The notes under the pieces were generated by a model. It was not told the origin of the DNA and did no database searches. It saw nothing but the letters and a program-made list of their open reading frames with translations. Shown one piece after another: positions 1 through 8,958 of a stretch of 64,000 nt of DNA. Origin of the DNA: Streptomyces sp. MST-110588 (GTDB lineage Bacteria; Actinomycetota; Actinomycetes; Streptomycetales; Streptomycetaceae); contig NZ_CP074380.1 of assembly GCF_022695595.1 (NCBI RefSeq), positions 7,406,501 to 7,470,500 of the forward strand. Direction: 5' to 3'. Both the position numbers and the translations under genes were made by a program. Position 1 is the first letter of the stretch. Every line of letters starts with the position of its first letter.

Positions 1-1446
1 CCACCAGTCCCGGAAGGACTCGGCGGGCACCGCCGGCAGGTCGCGGGTGTCGCTCCAGGCCCGGCCGGGCCCGGGCAGCCTGCGCGGATGCAGCCGTCGG
101 GTACGGGCCGCCAGCCGCTGGCCCGTACGCAGCGCACCCGGGTGGTCGAAGGCCCAGGCGGCGGCCCGCATCGCGGCCCGCTCGGCGGCATGGCCCTTCG
201 CGGGCCGCAGAACGGTCTTGACACCGTTACGGGTGACCGGCCCGCCCTGCACCACCCGCTCGCGCAGATGCACCAGGATCTCGGGGATGTCGATGGCGAC
301 CGGGCACACCTCGTAACAGGCCCCGCACAGCGACGAGGCGTACGGCAGCGAGGCGTCCAGCGCGCTCGTCACCCCCCGGAGCTGCGGTGTCAGCACGGCT
401 CCGATAGGGCCGGGGTAGGGCGAGCCGTAGGCGTGGCCGCCGGCCCGCTCGTACACGGGGCAGACGTTCAGACAGGCCGAGCAGCGGATGCAGCGCAGCG
501 CCCGGCGCCCCACCGTGTCGGCGAGGGCGTCGGTGCGCCCGTTGTCCAGCAGCACCAGGTGGGAGGCGCGCGGCCCGTCCTCGTCCGTGGTCCCCGTCCA
601 GGTCGAGGTGTAGGGGTTCATCCGCTCGGCGGTGGAGGAGCGCGGCAGCGACTGGAGGTAGATCTCCAGGTCCTGCCAGGTCGGCACGAGCTTCTCGATG
701 CCCACCACCGAGATCAGCGTCTCGGGCAGGGTCAGGCACATCCGGCCGTTGCCCTCGGACTCCACCACGACCAGCGTGCCGGTCTCGGCCACCATGAAGT
801 TGGCTCCCGAGATCCCCACCTTGGCGCCGAGGAACTTCTCGCGCAGATGCAGCCGCGCCGCCTCCGCGAGCGCGGCGGGGGAGTCGGACAGGTCCTCGGG
901 CGCCGGACGGCCCCACCGGCCCATGTGCTCGCGGAAGATGTCGCGGATCTCGGAGCGGTTGCGGTGGATCGCCGGGACCAGGATGTGGGACGGCAGGTCC
1001 CCGCCGAGCTGCACGATGAGTTCGGGCAGGTCGGTCTCGTACGCGCGGATGCCCGCCCGCGCCAGCGCCCCGTTCAGACCGGTCTCCTGGGTGGCCATCG
1101 ACTTGACCTTGACCACCTCCCGCTCGCCGGTGGCCAGGACCAGGCCGGTGACGATGCGGTTGGCCTCGGCGGCGTCCGCGGCCCAGTGGACCCGGCCGCC
1201 CGCGGCGGTCACCGCCGACTCCAACTGCTCCAGATAGTGGTCGAGGTGGCGCAGCGTACGGTCCTTGACGGCCGCCCCCGCGGCGCGCAGCGCGGACCAG
1301 TCCGGCAGCTCGGCGACGGCCGCGGCGCGCTTGTCGCGGATGGTGTGGGTGGCGTGCCGCAGGTTGGCGCGCAGCCCGGCGTCGCGGGTGGCGGTGGCCG
1401 CGGCCTCGGGGAAGGCGGGCATGCCCAGGTAGGCGGAGCCGCTCAC
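1..1446 (-). CDS. lutB: LutB-type iron-sulfur lactate oxidation protein (3' end cut by window)
   Basis: Second subunit of the LutABC L-lactate dehydrogenase complex, an electron-transferring iron-sulfur protein. The 482 visible codons begin at a GTG and run off the left edge, so the C-terminus is missing. The N-terminal part is the LUD domain (about residues 60-290). Two ferredoxin-like cysteine clusters follow: CIRCSACLNVCPVY near residue 317 and CGACYEVCPVAIDI near residue 375, each with CxxCxxCxxxCP spacing for a 4Fe-4S centre. The start codon overlaps the lutA stop by four bases (GTGA), so translation is coupled. LutC would be expected just beyond the window edge. Family assignment is firm; lactate as substrate rests on family knowledge and the lutA neighbour. 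Confidence 0.93.
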   Translation of the reverse strand, partial: MSGSAYLGMPAFPEAAATATRDAGLRANLRHATHTIRDKRAAAVAELPDWSALRAAGAAVKDRTLRHLDHYLEQLESAVTAAGGRVHWAADAAEANRIVTGLVLATGEREVVKVKSMATQETGLNGALARAGIRAYETDLPELIVQLGGDLPSHILVPAIHRNRSEIRDIFREHMGRWGRPAPEDLSDSPAALAEAARLHLREKFLGAKVGISGANFMVAETGTLVVVESEGNGRMCLTLPETLISVVGIEKLVPTWQDLEIYLQSLPRSSTAERMNPYTSTWTGTTDEDGPRASHLVLLDNGRTDALADTVGRRALRCIRCSACLNVCPVYERAGGHAYGSPYPGPIGAVLTPQLRGVTSALDASLPYASSLCGACYEVCPVAIDIPEILVHLRERVVQGGPVTRNGVKTVLRPAKGHAAERAAMRAAAWAFDHPGALRTGQRLAARTRRLHPRRLPGPGRAWSDTRDLPAVPAESFRDWW

Positions 1447-2273
1447 AGGACCGCGCCTTGCGTGCTCGCCAGGATCTCGGCGATGTGGACGGTACGGACG
1501 GCAGCGGCGGCGGGGACCGTGCGGGCCGGCGCCCCGGTGTCCGAGTTCCGGTGCTCGCCCCTGTCCGGGACCGGCGGCGCGGATGCCTGCCGGGTGAGCA
1601 GGCCGCCGAGGTGCAGCAGGCAGGAGCTGTCGACCGTGCACACCGCCTCGGCACCCGTACCGCGTACGGCCCGTACCTTGTCGGCTCCCATCGCGGCCGA
1701 GACCGCCGGGTTCTTCACCGCGAACGTACCGCCGAAGCCGCAGCACTCCTCGGCGCCCGGCAGTTCCCGCAGCTCCAGGCCCCGGACGTGCTCCAGCAGG
1801 CGGCGCGGCCGGTCGCCCAGTCCCAGCACCCGCAGCCCGTGACAGGTGGGGTGGTAGGTGACGGTGTGCGGGTAGTACGCGCCGACGTCGGTCACCTGGA
1901 GCACATCGACCAGGAACTCCGTCAGCTCATAGGTCTTGGGGACGGCGCGCGCCGCGGCCTCCGACAGTGCCCGGCCACGCCCCTCGGCGGCGGCCCGCGC
2001 CCCGATCCGCGGATAGTTCTCCCGCACCATCGCGGCGCACGACCCGGACGGGGTGACGACGTGGTCGTACGTCTCGAAGGCCCGGCTGTAACGGTGTACC
2101 AGAGGCTCCGTGGCGTGCCGGTAGCCGGTGTTGTACTGGGGCTGGCCGCAGCAGGACTGCGCCCGGGGGAAGCCCACCCGTACGCCCAGCCGCTCCAGGA
2201 GCGTGACCACCGCCCGCCCGACGCGGGGCTGGAGCGTGTCGTTGATGCAGGTGACGAAGAGTGCTACGCGCAT
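1443..2273 (-). CDS. lutA: LutA-type (Fe-S)-binding protein
   Basis: First subunit of the lactate utilisation complex, 276 residues. It carries two cysteine-rich CCG domains typical of LutA and heterodisulfide-reductase-like proteins: SCCGQPQYN near residue 40 and ECCGFGG near residue 173. The ATG is chosen because it begins the characteristic MRVALFVTCINDTLQPR N-terminus and is preceded by AGGAG about eight bases upstream; the open frame continues upstream but without family resemblance. The C-terminal 30 residues are poorly conserved. It is the first gene of a lutAB(C) operon and is divergent from the transporter gene across a 123-bp gap that must hold both promoters. Confidence 0.93.
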   Translation of the reverse strand: MRVALFVTCINDTLQPRVGRAVVTLLERLGVRVGFPRAQSCCGQPQYNTGYRHATEPLVHRYSRAFETYDHVVTPSGSCAAMVRENYPRIGARAAAEGRGRALSEAAARAVPKTYELTEFLVDVLQVTDVGAYYPHTVTYHPTCHGLRVLGLGDRPRRLLEHVRGLELRELPGAEECCGFGGTFAVKNPAVSAAMGADKVRAVRGTGAEAVCTVDSSCLLHLGGLLTRQASAPPVPDRGEHRNSDTGAPARTVPAAAAVRTVHIAEILASTQGAVL

Positions 2274-2396
2274 GTTTCCATCTCCTTTCGGCCGCCCCTG
2301 GCCCCTGGCGGCACCGCGCCCCGCCGGTACATGATCACCTGTCGGCTCATCCTGCCCCAGCGGCGGGCGAAGGAGAAGGACCCGGGAGGCAGGACC

Positions 2397-3703
2397 ATGA
2401 CCAGCGCGCAGGACCTCGTACGGGACCGGGTTCCGGACGGCGGCACCCGCCCCGTGTCCCAGGTGCGGCAACTGGCCGCCGCGTCGGTCGGCAACGCCGT
2501 GGAGTGGTTCGACTGGTACGCCTACTCCTTCCTGGCCGTCTACTTCGCCGACCAGGTCTTCCCCAAGGGGTCCGGCAACTCGCTCGTACCGCTGCTGTCC
2601 TCCTTCGCCGTCTTCGCGGTGGGCTTCTTCATGCGCCCGGTCGGCGGGCTGCTGATGGGCGCGGTCGCCGACCGGCACGGGCGCCGGTCCGCGCTGACCG
2701 TCACCATCCTGCTGATGGGCGGCGGCAGTCTGCTCGTCGCGCTCACCCCCACCTACGCCGCCGCGGGCGTGCTCGCCCCGGTCGTCCTGGTCATCGCCCG
2801 GCTGGTGCAGGGGCTCTCGGTGGGCGGCGAGTTCGCGGCCTCCACCACGTTCCTGGTGGAGTCGGCGGGCCCCGGCCGGCGCGGGCTGTTCTCCAGCTTC
2901 CAGTACGTCTCCACCACCGCCGGGCAACTGCTGGCCTCCGCGACCGCCGCCGTACTGGCCGCCCTGCTGACCGAGGCCCAGATGGCGCGCTGGGGATGGC
3001 GGGTGGCGTTCCTGACCGGCGCGGTGCTGAGCCTGCTGGGGCTGTGGATCCGGCGCGGCGCGCGGGAGACCCACGGACCGCGGCAGCGGACCGCCGGGCG
3101 CCCCGGCCTGTTCGAGGCGCTGCGGCGCCACCCCGCCAGTCGCTGCTGATCTGCGGCATCACCGCCGGCGGCACCCTGGCGTACTACACCTGGACCACCT
3201 ACCTGCCCACCTACGCCCAGGTCAACGTGGGCTTCGACAAGGGGCAGGCACTCACCGTCGGCACGATCTCGCTGGCCTTCTTCGCGCTGCTCCAGCCCCT
3301 GGGCGGGCTGCTGTCGGACCGGATCGGCCGCAAGCCGCTGCTGCTGGGCTTCTCCCTGGGCTTCGCGGTGCTGGCCGTGCCGCTGCTGCACCTGGTCACC
3401 GGCACCTTCCTCTCGCTGCTGCTGGTGAGCTGCGCCGGCATGGTGCTGCTGACCGGGTACACCGCGGTTGCCGCGGCCGTCAACGCCGAGGTGTTCCCGG
3501 CGCGGGTACGGGCGGCCGGCATCGGCTTCCCGTACTCGCTGACCGTGGCCCTCTTCGGCGGCACGGCCCCGTACGTGGGCACCTGGTTCAAGCAGGCCGG
3601 TCACGCCGGCCTGTTCCCCTGGTACGTGGCCGTGCTGTGCCTGGTGTCCTTCTGCGTCTATCTGGCGCTGCCGGAGACCGCCAAGCGGGAGCTGCAAACC
3701 TGA
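2397..3703 (+). CDS. MHS-family MFS transporter, frameshifted
   Basis: Proton-coupled uptake of small carboxylates or osmolytes is the usual role of the metabolite:H+ symporter family. The N-terminal AASVGNAVEWFDWYAYSFLA and the loop motif ADRHGRRSALTVTILLMG are hallmarks, and twelve hydrophobic stretches can be followed. The frame opened by the ATG at 2397 (GGAGG-like site just upstream) stops at 3147-3149, while the C-terminal half continues in another frame from SLLICGITAGG to the TGA at 3701. Adding one C to the C-run at 3131-3134 restores one 435-codon protein of normal MHS length (residues read HPRQSLLICG). It is therefore either a frameshift mutant or, more likely, a sequence error. 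Position opposite lutAB suggests a carboxylate such as lactate as substrate (inference). Confidence 0.85.
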
Positions 3704-3710
3704 CGGCCGG

Positions 3711-4754
3711 TTATCTCACGGCGACAAGAGCCGCGTTGGCGCCCGGTGCCTCCATGGGGACCTTGCGGGTGTGCGTGAACCCGGCGTCGGTGAGCCAGTC
3801 CGCGTACTGGGCCGCCGTGTAGTTCCGGCCGCCCTCGGTCTCCACCAGCATGTTCAGGCTCATCAGGGCGGCCGTGGCCGGGCCGGTCAGGTCGTCGTCG
3901 ACCATCAGCTCGCTGATCACCAGCTCGCCGCCGGGCGGCAGCGCCGCGTAGCACTTGCCGAGCAGCGTGCGGTTGGTCTCCTCGTCCCAGTCGTGCAGGA
4001 TCATCGACAGCACGATCACGTCGTGGCCGCCGGGCAGCGCGGGCTCGGCCAGGAAGTCGCCGGGGAAGGTCGCGATGCGGTCGGCGAGACCGGCGGCCTC
4101 GGCGTTGCGGGCCGCGGCCGGGCACACCCCCGGCAGGTCGTAGACGGTGGCCCGCAGATCCGGGTGGCGGCGGCACAGCTCGATGGCGTACGCGCCCGAG
4201 CCGCCGCCCACGTCCAGCAGCCGGGAGCGGGAGGCGAGGTCCACGACCGAGCCGAGCCGCTGGGCGGTCCAGGAGGACACGGCGTGCATCGCCTCCCAGA
4301 AGACGGACAGCAGGTCCGGGTCCTCGGTGTTGAACAGATGGGGCTGGGTCTCGGGGTCCCAGGTGGTGGGGCGGTTGTTCCGTACGGCCTCGGTGAGCTT
4401 CCCCCATCCGGGGTACAGCCGCTGGTCCAGCATGCGTACCCAGCCGCCGAAGTGGTAGGGACGTCCGGGCACCAGGTAGGCGTCGGCCAGCGCGGAGTTG
4501 ACGAAACGCCGGTCCGGTCGGCGCTGCAGCAGACCCAGAGCCGTACAGGCGGTCAGCAGCATGCCCGCGGGCCGGGCGCTGACCTCCAGTTCCTCGGCGC
4601 ACTCCTCCACCGTGGCGCCCCCCATCCGGTCCAGCAGCCCGAACAGTCCCAGCTCGTTGGCCGAGGCCAGGGCCTTGAACGCCCAGAACCCGGTGGCCAG
4701 GTGCATCAGCGGCAAGGGGGAGAGGGCGGGCACGGCGGGCTGCGGGGACGGCAT
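3711..4754 (-). CDS. SAM-dependent O-methyltransferase
   Basis: Class I methyltransferase of the plant-COMT-like family (Methyltransf_2), 347 residues. The N-terminal winged-helix dimerisation domain occupies about residues 20-120. The SAM-binding loop LLDVGGGSGAYAIE lies near residue 182, followed by the acidic DLPGV motif and the catalytic-histidine region ILHDWDEE near residue 252. The start at 4754 is chosen over the longer open frame because GGAGGAACCAG precedes it and the first conserved helix follows within 20 residues. It stands alone: the neighbouring transporter is convergent and about 800 bp separate it from the next gene upstream. The substrate cannot be read from the sequence; phenolic or polyketide hydroxyls are usual for actinomycete members. 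Confidence 0.88.
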   Translation of the reverse strand: MPSPQPAVPALSPLPLMHLATGFWAFKALASANELGLFGLLDRMGGATVEECAEELEVSARPAGMLLTACTALGLLQRRPDRRFVNSALADAYLVPGRPYHFGGWVRMLDQRLYPGWGKLTEAVRNNRPTTWDPETQPHLFNTEDPDLLSVFWEAMHAVSSWTAQRLGSVVDLASRSRLLDVGGGSGAYAIELCRRHPDLRATVYDLPGVCPAAARNAEAAGLADRIATFPGDFLAEPALPGGHDVIVLSMILHDWDEETNRTLLGKCYAALPPGGELVISELMVDDDLTGPATAALMSLNMLVETEGGRNYTAAQYADWLTDAGFTHTRKVPMEAPGANAALVAVR

Positions 4755-5561
4755 CTGGTTCCTCCGGTGGTCGGTCGGTGGGCGAGGGCACGCGTCCGTC
4801 CGCACTCCGTCGGTCTCCGTTCGCGTGTCCACGTACGGGTGCGGGCGCGAACGCGCACACGTATCCGTGATCAACTACCACCCCTGGAGCGCCGTCACAC
4901 ACGAAGAGCGCCACCGTTGCCCGAACCGGAGGCGACGGCGCCGCGAGGGACACCTTTCAGCCACCCGACGGCCTACGGACCAGCCTGGTGTCCGCAGGTC
5001 GTCCACGACCGTCCTCGGGCCGACGTCCTGCGCCTCCCGGAACGGAGAGAGCCGATCGCGCAGCACATCGGCGTCCTACGAGCCCTCACCCCTCCGGGTG
5101 TTGAGCATCTGCCGGTGGCGGCGGGGCAGGCCCGGCACCTTTCCAAGCCTGGCCGAAATCGTGGCTGATCAGTGTGCCGGCTTCCTTGAGGCAGTGCCCG
5201 ATCGGCCTCGGCTCCGCTGTCATCCGTCCTTCTGGCGTCCGTGGACGGGCCACCGCGCGCGGGCACGCGGGGGCCGCCGGGCGATCGGTGAAAAGGTGGC
5301 ACGAGCAAAGGCCCCGGATAAGGGGACGCGTCAGCGCGGCAGCGCCTCGGTGTGGCGATGCCTGCCTCCAGCGCAGCCCCTGCTCCCCGTGGTAACGCAG
5401 CGCCCGCGGACCGGCACCGGCCCGCCGCGAAAGCCCCCCGATGGGCAGTCAACCGTTCGACTGCTTCAACGGAAGGACGGGAGGCTGGAGTTCCGGAGGT
5501 ACCGCGGGGCGGCAGCGGTCCGGGCTGCCGCCCGTCCGTGGCGCCGCCGGCCGTCCCGCGA
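4755..5561. other. 807-bp gap with no gene recognised
   Basis: This stretch between two leftward genes must hold the methyltransferase promoter near its left end. Several open frames cross it (for example 4973-5452 on the minus strand), but they are rich in Arg/Gly/Pro, lack a ribosome site and resemble no family I know. No inverted repeats, tRNA or mobile-element ends were seen. Confidence 0.5.
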
Positions 5562-6761
5562 CTACGCCGGTGGCGGTGGGGCGATGGACTCGCGGTCGAT
5601 GAACTCGGTGGGCAGGGTGGTGTGTTCCGGTTCGTGGGTGCTGCCCTCGATGCGGGAGATCAGGGCCCGTACGGCTGTGGCGCCGAGTTCCTGGACGGGC
5701 TGGGCGACGACGCTGAGCCGTGGGCGCAGGGCTCGCGCCCAGTCGGTGTCGTCGAAGGTGACGACCGACAGGTCCTCGGGGACCCGCAGACCGCGGTCGC
5801 GGGCCGCGGAGAGCACGCCCAGTGCGATCAGGCTGTCGGTGGCCAGGACCGCCGTGGGCGGTTCGGGCAGGGCGAGGAGGCCGGCGGTCAGGTCGGCCGG
5901 ATCCTGGCGGTGGAAGGCGCCTTTGCGCAGGTAGGTGCCGGTGTCCTCGATGCCTGCCGCGCGCAGCGCCAGGCGGTAGCCCTCGATGCGCTCCAGACCC
6001 GTGGAGCCGCGGTCGATGGGGGCTGTGGGGGCAGTGGTGGCCGTGGGGGCGCCGTCCGCCGTCGCGCCGTGCGCGTCGCCGGTGCTGTCGGTGTCATCGC
6101 CGCCGGAGCCGCTGTTGCCGTTGCCGCCGAGGCCGTCGCCGGGTGCGTCGAGGTCGCTGTCCTCGTCGCCGACCAGGCCGACCAGGGCGATCCGCCGGTG
6201 TCCCGCGGCGAGCAGCCGGCGGACGGCGTCCCGGGCCGCGCCGCGGTTGTCGATGGTGACGGAGTCCGTACGCAGACCGGGCGCGTCCCGGTCCAGGAGG
6301 ACGACGGGGCAGCCGGCGGCGTGGACGGCAGCGAGGTGGCCGGTGTCGGTGGTGGAGGCGGGGGCGACGATCAGGCCGTCGACGTGTTTGTCGCGGAGCA
6401 TCTTGACGGCGGCGCGCTCGGCGGCGGGGTCCTCGTCGGTGTTGGCCAGCAGGACCTGGTAGCCGGCCGCGCGGGCGGCGTCGGTGATACCGCGGGTGAC
6501 ACCCGCGAAGAACGGGTTCTGGATGTCCGCGATCACCGCGCCCAGGGTGTGGGTACGCCCGGTGATCATGGACCGGGCCAGTTGGTTGGCGCGGTAACCC
6601 AGCTTCTCGGCGGCGGCGCGGACGCGTTCGCGGGCCGCCGGACTGACGGAGCCGTAGTCGGCCAGGGCCCGGGAGGCGGTCGAGCGCGAAACGCCCGCCT
6701 CGCGGGCGACGTCGGGGATGGTGGCGGGCCGGCTCGGGCGGCTGCGTCGGTTCGTCGTCAT
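5562..6761 (-). CDS. LacI-family transcriptional regulator of the Amadori-sugar operon
   Basis: Repressor with an N-terminal LacI helix-turn-helix (TIPDVAREAGVSRSTASRAL, residues 14-33) followed by a sugar-binding periplasmic-binding-protein-like core, 399 residues in all. The usual LacI length is 330-350; the excess is a Gly/Ser/Asp/Thr-rich, low-complexity insert at about residues 197-253, inside the effector domain, probably a surface loop. The gene is divergent from the SIS/kinase/ABC operon, and three palindromes fill the gap between them, so it very likely represses that operon and itself until a glycated amino acid or its phosphate binds. Known Enterobacteria and Bacillus fructoselysine operons use a GntR regulator, so the LacI choice is a local variation. 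Confidence 0.9.
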   Translation of the reverse strand: MTTNRRSRPSRPATIPDVAREAGVSRSTASRALADYGSVSPAARERVRAAAEKLGYRANQLARSMITGRTHTLGAVIADIQNPFFAGVTRGITDAARAAGYQVLLANTDEDPAAERAAVKMLRDKHVDGLIVAPASTTDTGHLAAVHAAGCPVVLLDRDAPGLRTDSVTIDNRGAARDAVRRLLAAGHRRIALVGLVGDEDSDLDAPGDGLGGNGNSGSGGDDTDSTGDAHGATADGAPTATTAPTAPIDRGSTGLERIEGYRLALRAAGIEDTGTYLRKGAFHRQDPADLTAGLLALPEPPTAVLATDSLIALGVLSAARDRGLRVPEDLSVVTFDDTDWARALRPRLSVVAQPVQELGATAVRALISRIEGSTHEPEHTTLPTEFIDRESIAPPPPA

Positions 6762-6840
6762 GGCCCGGCCAGGCTATCGGCTGCGTCCCGGCCCGGAACA
6801 TCGGCTCCCGCCGAGGTATTGACGCCCCGACAACGGTGAT

Positions 6841-6910
6841 GGGAAGGTTCCCAGCACCGCCGGTGAGAACGTTCCCAACCGCCGCGTCGGCGCACGTTGG
6901 GAACGTTCCC
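6841..6910. promoter_or_regulatory. Three LacI-type operator palindromes
   Basis: Three 12-bp palindromes with a central CG or GG lie in the divergent gap: GGGAAGGTTCCC (6841-6852), GAGAACGTTCCC (6865-6876) and the perfect GGGAACGTTCCC (6899-6910, extended TTGGGAACGTTCCCCA). Centre-to-centre distances are 24 and 34 bp. The last sits 26 bp before the SIS-gene start, where it would block transcription. Shape and central CG fit LacI-family operators. Confidence 0.8.
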
Positions 6911-6935
6911 CACGATCGTCTCGGAGAGGACCCGC

Positions 6936-7964
6936 GTGACCACCGCAACCCTGCCCCTCAAGCCCATCACCGAGGACTTCAAGGAGGCCGTGGCCTTCGC
7001 CCTCAGTCAGAACGACGTCACCCGCGCTTTCGTCAAGGAGGTCGTCGACGCCGGGCTGCGCAATGTCTTCCTGATCGGCTGCGGCGGCTCGCTCACCGCC
7101 TCCTACCCCGTGCACTTCCTCTTGGAGACCCGCGCCGCCTTCCCCGTCTTCCAGATGAACAGCGACGAGTTCAACCTGCGCCGGCCCGCCCTGCTCGGCG
7201 AGGGCTCCCTGGTCGTGGTCTCCTCGCACACCGGCACCACCAAGGAGACCGTGGCCGCGGCCCGCTACGCACGCTCCGCGGGCGCCAAGGTCGCCGCCAT
7301 CAGCCGCGACGCCGACAGCCCGCTCGCCCAGGCTGCCGACCTCGCCCTCACCTACCGCAGCGAGGACACCGTCGTGGCGCCCAAGGGCGTCCTGTTCGGC
7401 CAGCTCGGCCACGCGCTGCTGGAGTTCACCGGCGCGCAGGGCGACTACGCGGCCCTGCGCACCGCGTTCGAGGCGCTGCCCGACGCGCTGTACACCATGC
7501 AGGAGGAGGGCGAGGAACTGGCCCACTCCATCGCCACCGCACTCGCCGACGAGGACATGACGTACGTGCTCTCCGCCGGCCCCAACTACGGGGCGGGCTA
7601 CGGCTTCACGATGTGCTACCTGATGGAGATGCAGTGGAAGCACGGCGGCAGCTTCCACGCCGGCGAGTTCTTCCACGGCGCCTTCGAGATGGTCACCGAG
7701 GACCAGCCGGTCATCCTCTTCCTCGGCGAGGACGCCACCCGCCCGATGGCCGAGCGCGCCAAGACGTTCCTGGACACGTACACGCGCAAGGCCCACTACG
7801 TGGACTCCCGGATCTTCAGCCTGCCCGGCGTGCCCGAGGCCGTACGCGGCGACATCACCCCCATCGCCCTGGACGTCTTCGTCACCCGGCTGGCCCGCCA
7901 CTACGAGTCGGTGCGCGGCCACGACCTGGACCAGCGCCGCTACATGTTCCGCGTCGAGTACTGA
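6936..7964 (+). CDS. frlB: SIS-domain deglycase, fructoselysine 6-phosphate deglycase-like
   Basis: Expected to cleave a 6-phosphorylated Amadori product into glucose 6-phosphate and the free amino acid. The protein has 342 residues, close to the 340 of E. coli FrlB, with two SIS folds: the first contains LIGCGGSLTASYPVHFLLE and the phosphosugar-binding SSHTGTTKET segment, the second the FHAGEFFHGAFEM segment. The C-terminal LDQRRYMFRVEY mirrors the DERRYYGGLVEY end of E. coli FrlB as I remember it. GTG start at 6936 is supported by GAGAGGA six bases upstream. It heads an operon with a PfkB kinase and an ABC importer. Glucosamine-type SIS isomerases are the main alternative; the kinase partner argues for the Amadori pathway. 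Confidence 0.85.
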   Translation: MTTATLPLKPITEDFKEAVAFALSQNDVTRAFVKEVVDAGLRNVFLIGCGGSLTASYPVHFLLETRAAFPVFQMNSDEFNLRRPALLGEGSLVVVSSHTGTTKETVAAARYARSAGAKVAAISRDADSPLAQAADLALTYRSEDTVVAPKGVLFGQLGHALLEFTGAQGDYAALRTAFEALPDALYTMQEEGEELAHSIATALADEDMTYVLSAGPNYGAGYGFTMCYLMEMQWKHGGSFHAGEFFHGAFEMVTEDQPVILFLGEDATRPMAERAKTFLDTYTRKAHYVDSRIFSLPGVPEAVRGDITPIALDVFVTRLARHYESVRGHDLDQRRYMFRVEY

Positions 7965-8058
7965 ACCCCGACCCCGCCCACGCGGCAGAAGACCGGCCCG
8001 GTGCGCGGCGCCGCACCGGGCCGCCCCGTACCCGCAGCGAACTGGAGGAGACAGCGGA

Positions 8059-8874
8059 ATGCGGATCTGCGGACTCGGCGACAACGTCGTCGATCGCTAC
8101 CCCCAGCGCGGCCTGATGTACCCGGGCGGCAACGCCCTGAACGTCGCCGTGCACGCGGCACGCCGCGGGGCCCGGGCCGCCTACCTCGGCGTCACCGGCA
8201 GCGACGAGGCCGGCCGGCACATACGGGCCGTGCTGGCCACCGAGGGCGTCGGCACCGAGCGCGCCCGCATCGCCGAGGGCCCCAACGCCTACGCCACCGT
8301 CCACCTGGACCAGGAGGGGAACCGCGTCTTCGGCGACTACGACCCGAGCGTCTCCTTCTTCACCCCGAACGAGGCCGACCTGCGGTGGCTGCGCGGCTTC
8401 GACCTGGTGCACACCGGCGACTGCAGCGCCATGGAGGGGCAGTTGCCGCGGCTGGCCGCCGTCTGCCCGGTCAGCTTCGACTTCTCCGACCGCCCCTGGA
8501 CGTACGCCGAACCCCTGCTGCCCTGCGTGCACAGTGCCGTCTTCTCCCGGCCCGAGGCGGACGACGCCGAGGCCGCGGACCTCCTGGCGCGGGTGCGCGA
8601 GCTGGGGCCGGAACTGGCCGTGGTCACCCGCGGCGCCCGCGGCGCGCTGCTGTCGTACGGGGACACCACCCACCACCAGCCCGTCGCGCCCGTCCGGGCC
8701 ACCGACACCCTGGGCGCCGGCGACTCCTTCACCGCCGCGCTGCTGGTCGCCCTGCACCACGGCAGCACCCTGGCGGACGCCGCGGCCCGCGCCGCCGCGT
8801 ACGCCGCCGAGGTCTGCACCCGGCCGGGAGCCTTCGGGCACCCCCTGGCGCCGGCGTCCTCCGCACCCCTGTGA
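8059..8874 (+). CDS. frlD: PfkB-family sugar kinase, fructoselysine 6-kinase-like
   Basis: ATP-dependent kinase of the ribokinase/PfkB fold, 271 residues, short like FrlD (about 260). It opens with ICGLGDNVVDRY as FrlD proteins do, carries the substrate-side PGGNALNVAVHAARRGA near residue 24 and the ATP-side signature DTLGAGDSFTAALL with the GAGD anion hole and catalytic Asp near residue 218. The small lid typical of larger family members is reduced. It lies 94 bp after the SIS gene with GGAGGAGACAGCGG before the ATG. Predicted role: phosphorylate the imported glycated amino acid at O6 to give the substrate of the deglycase. Confidence 0.85.
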   Translation: MRICGLGDNVVDRYPQRGLMYPGGNALNVAVHAARRGARAAYLGVTGSDEAGRHIRAVLATEGVGTERARIAEGPNAYATVHLDQEGNRVFGDYDPSVSFFTPNEADLRWLRGFDLVHTGDCSAMEGQLPRLAAVCPVSFDFSDRPWTYAEPLLPCVHSAVFSRPEADDAEAADLLARVRELGPELAVVTRGARGALLSYGDTTHHQPVAPVRATDTLGAGDSFTAALLVALHHGSTLADAAARAAAYAAEVCTRPGAFGHPLAPASSAPL

Positions 8875-8958
8875 CGGTCCCGCACCCCGCTTCCCGAGCG
8901 ATCACCGTGCCGCCCTGCCCTTCCCTTTCCCGATCCCCTCCCCGCCAGGAGAGAGCCG

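Noticed and set aside
4875-5066. 63-codon minus-strand frame in the methyltransferase upstream gap
   Set aside because: No ribosome site, Arg-rich composition and no homology recognised; the frame follows from high GC content.
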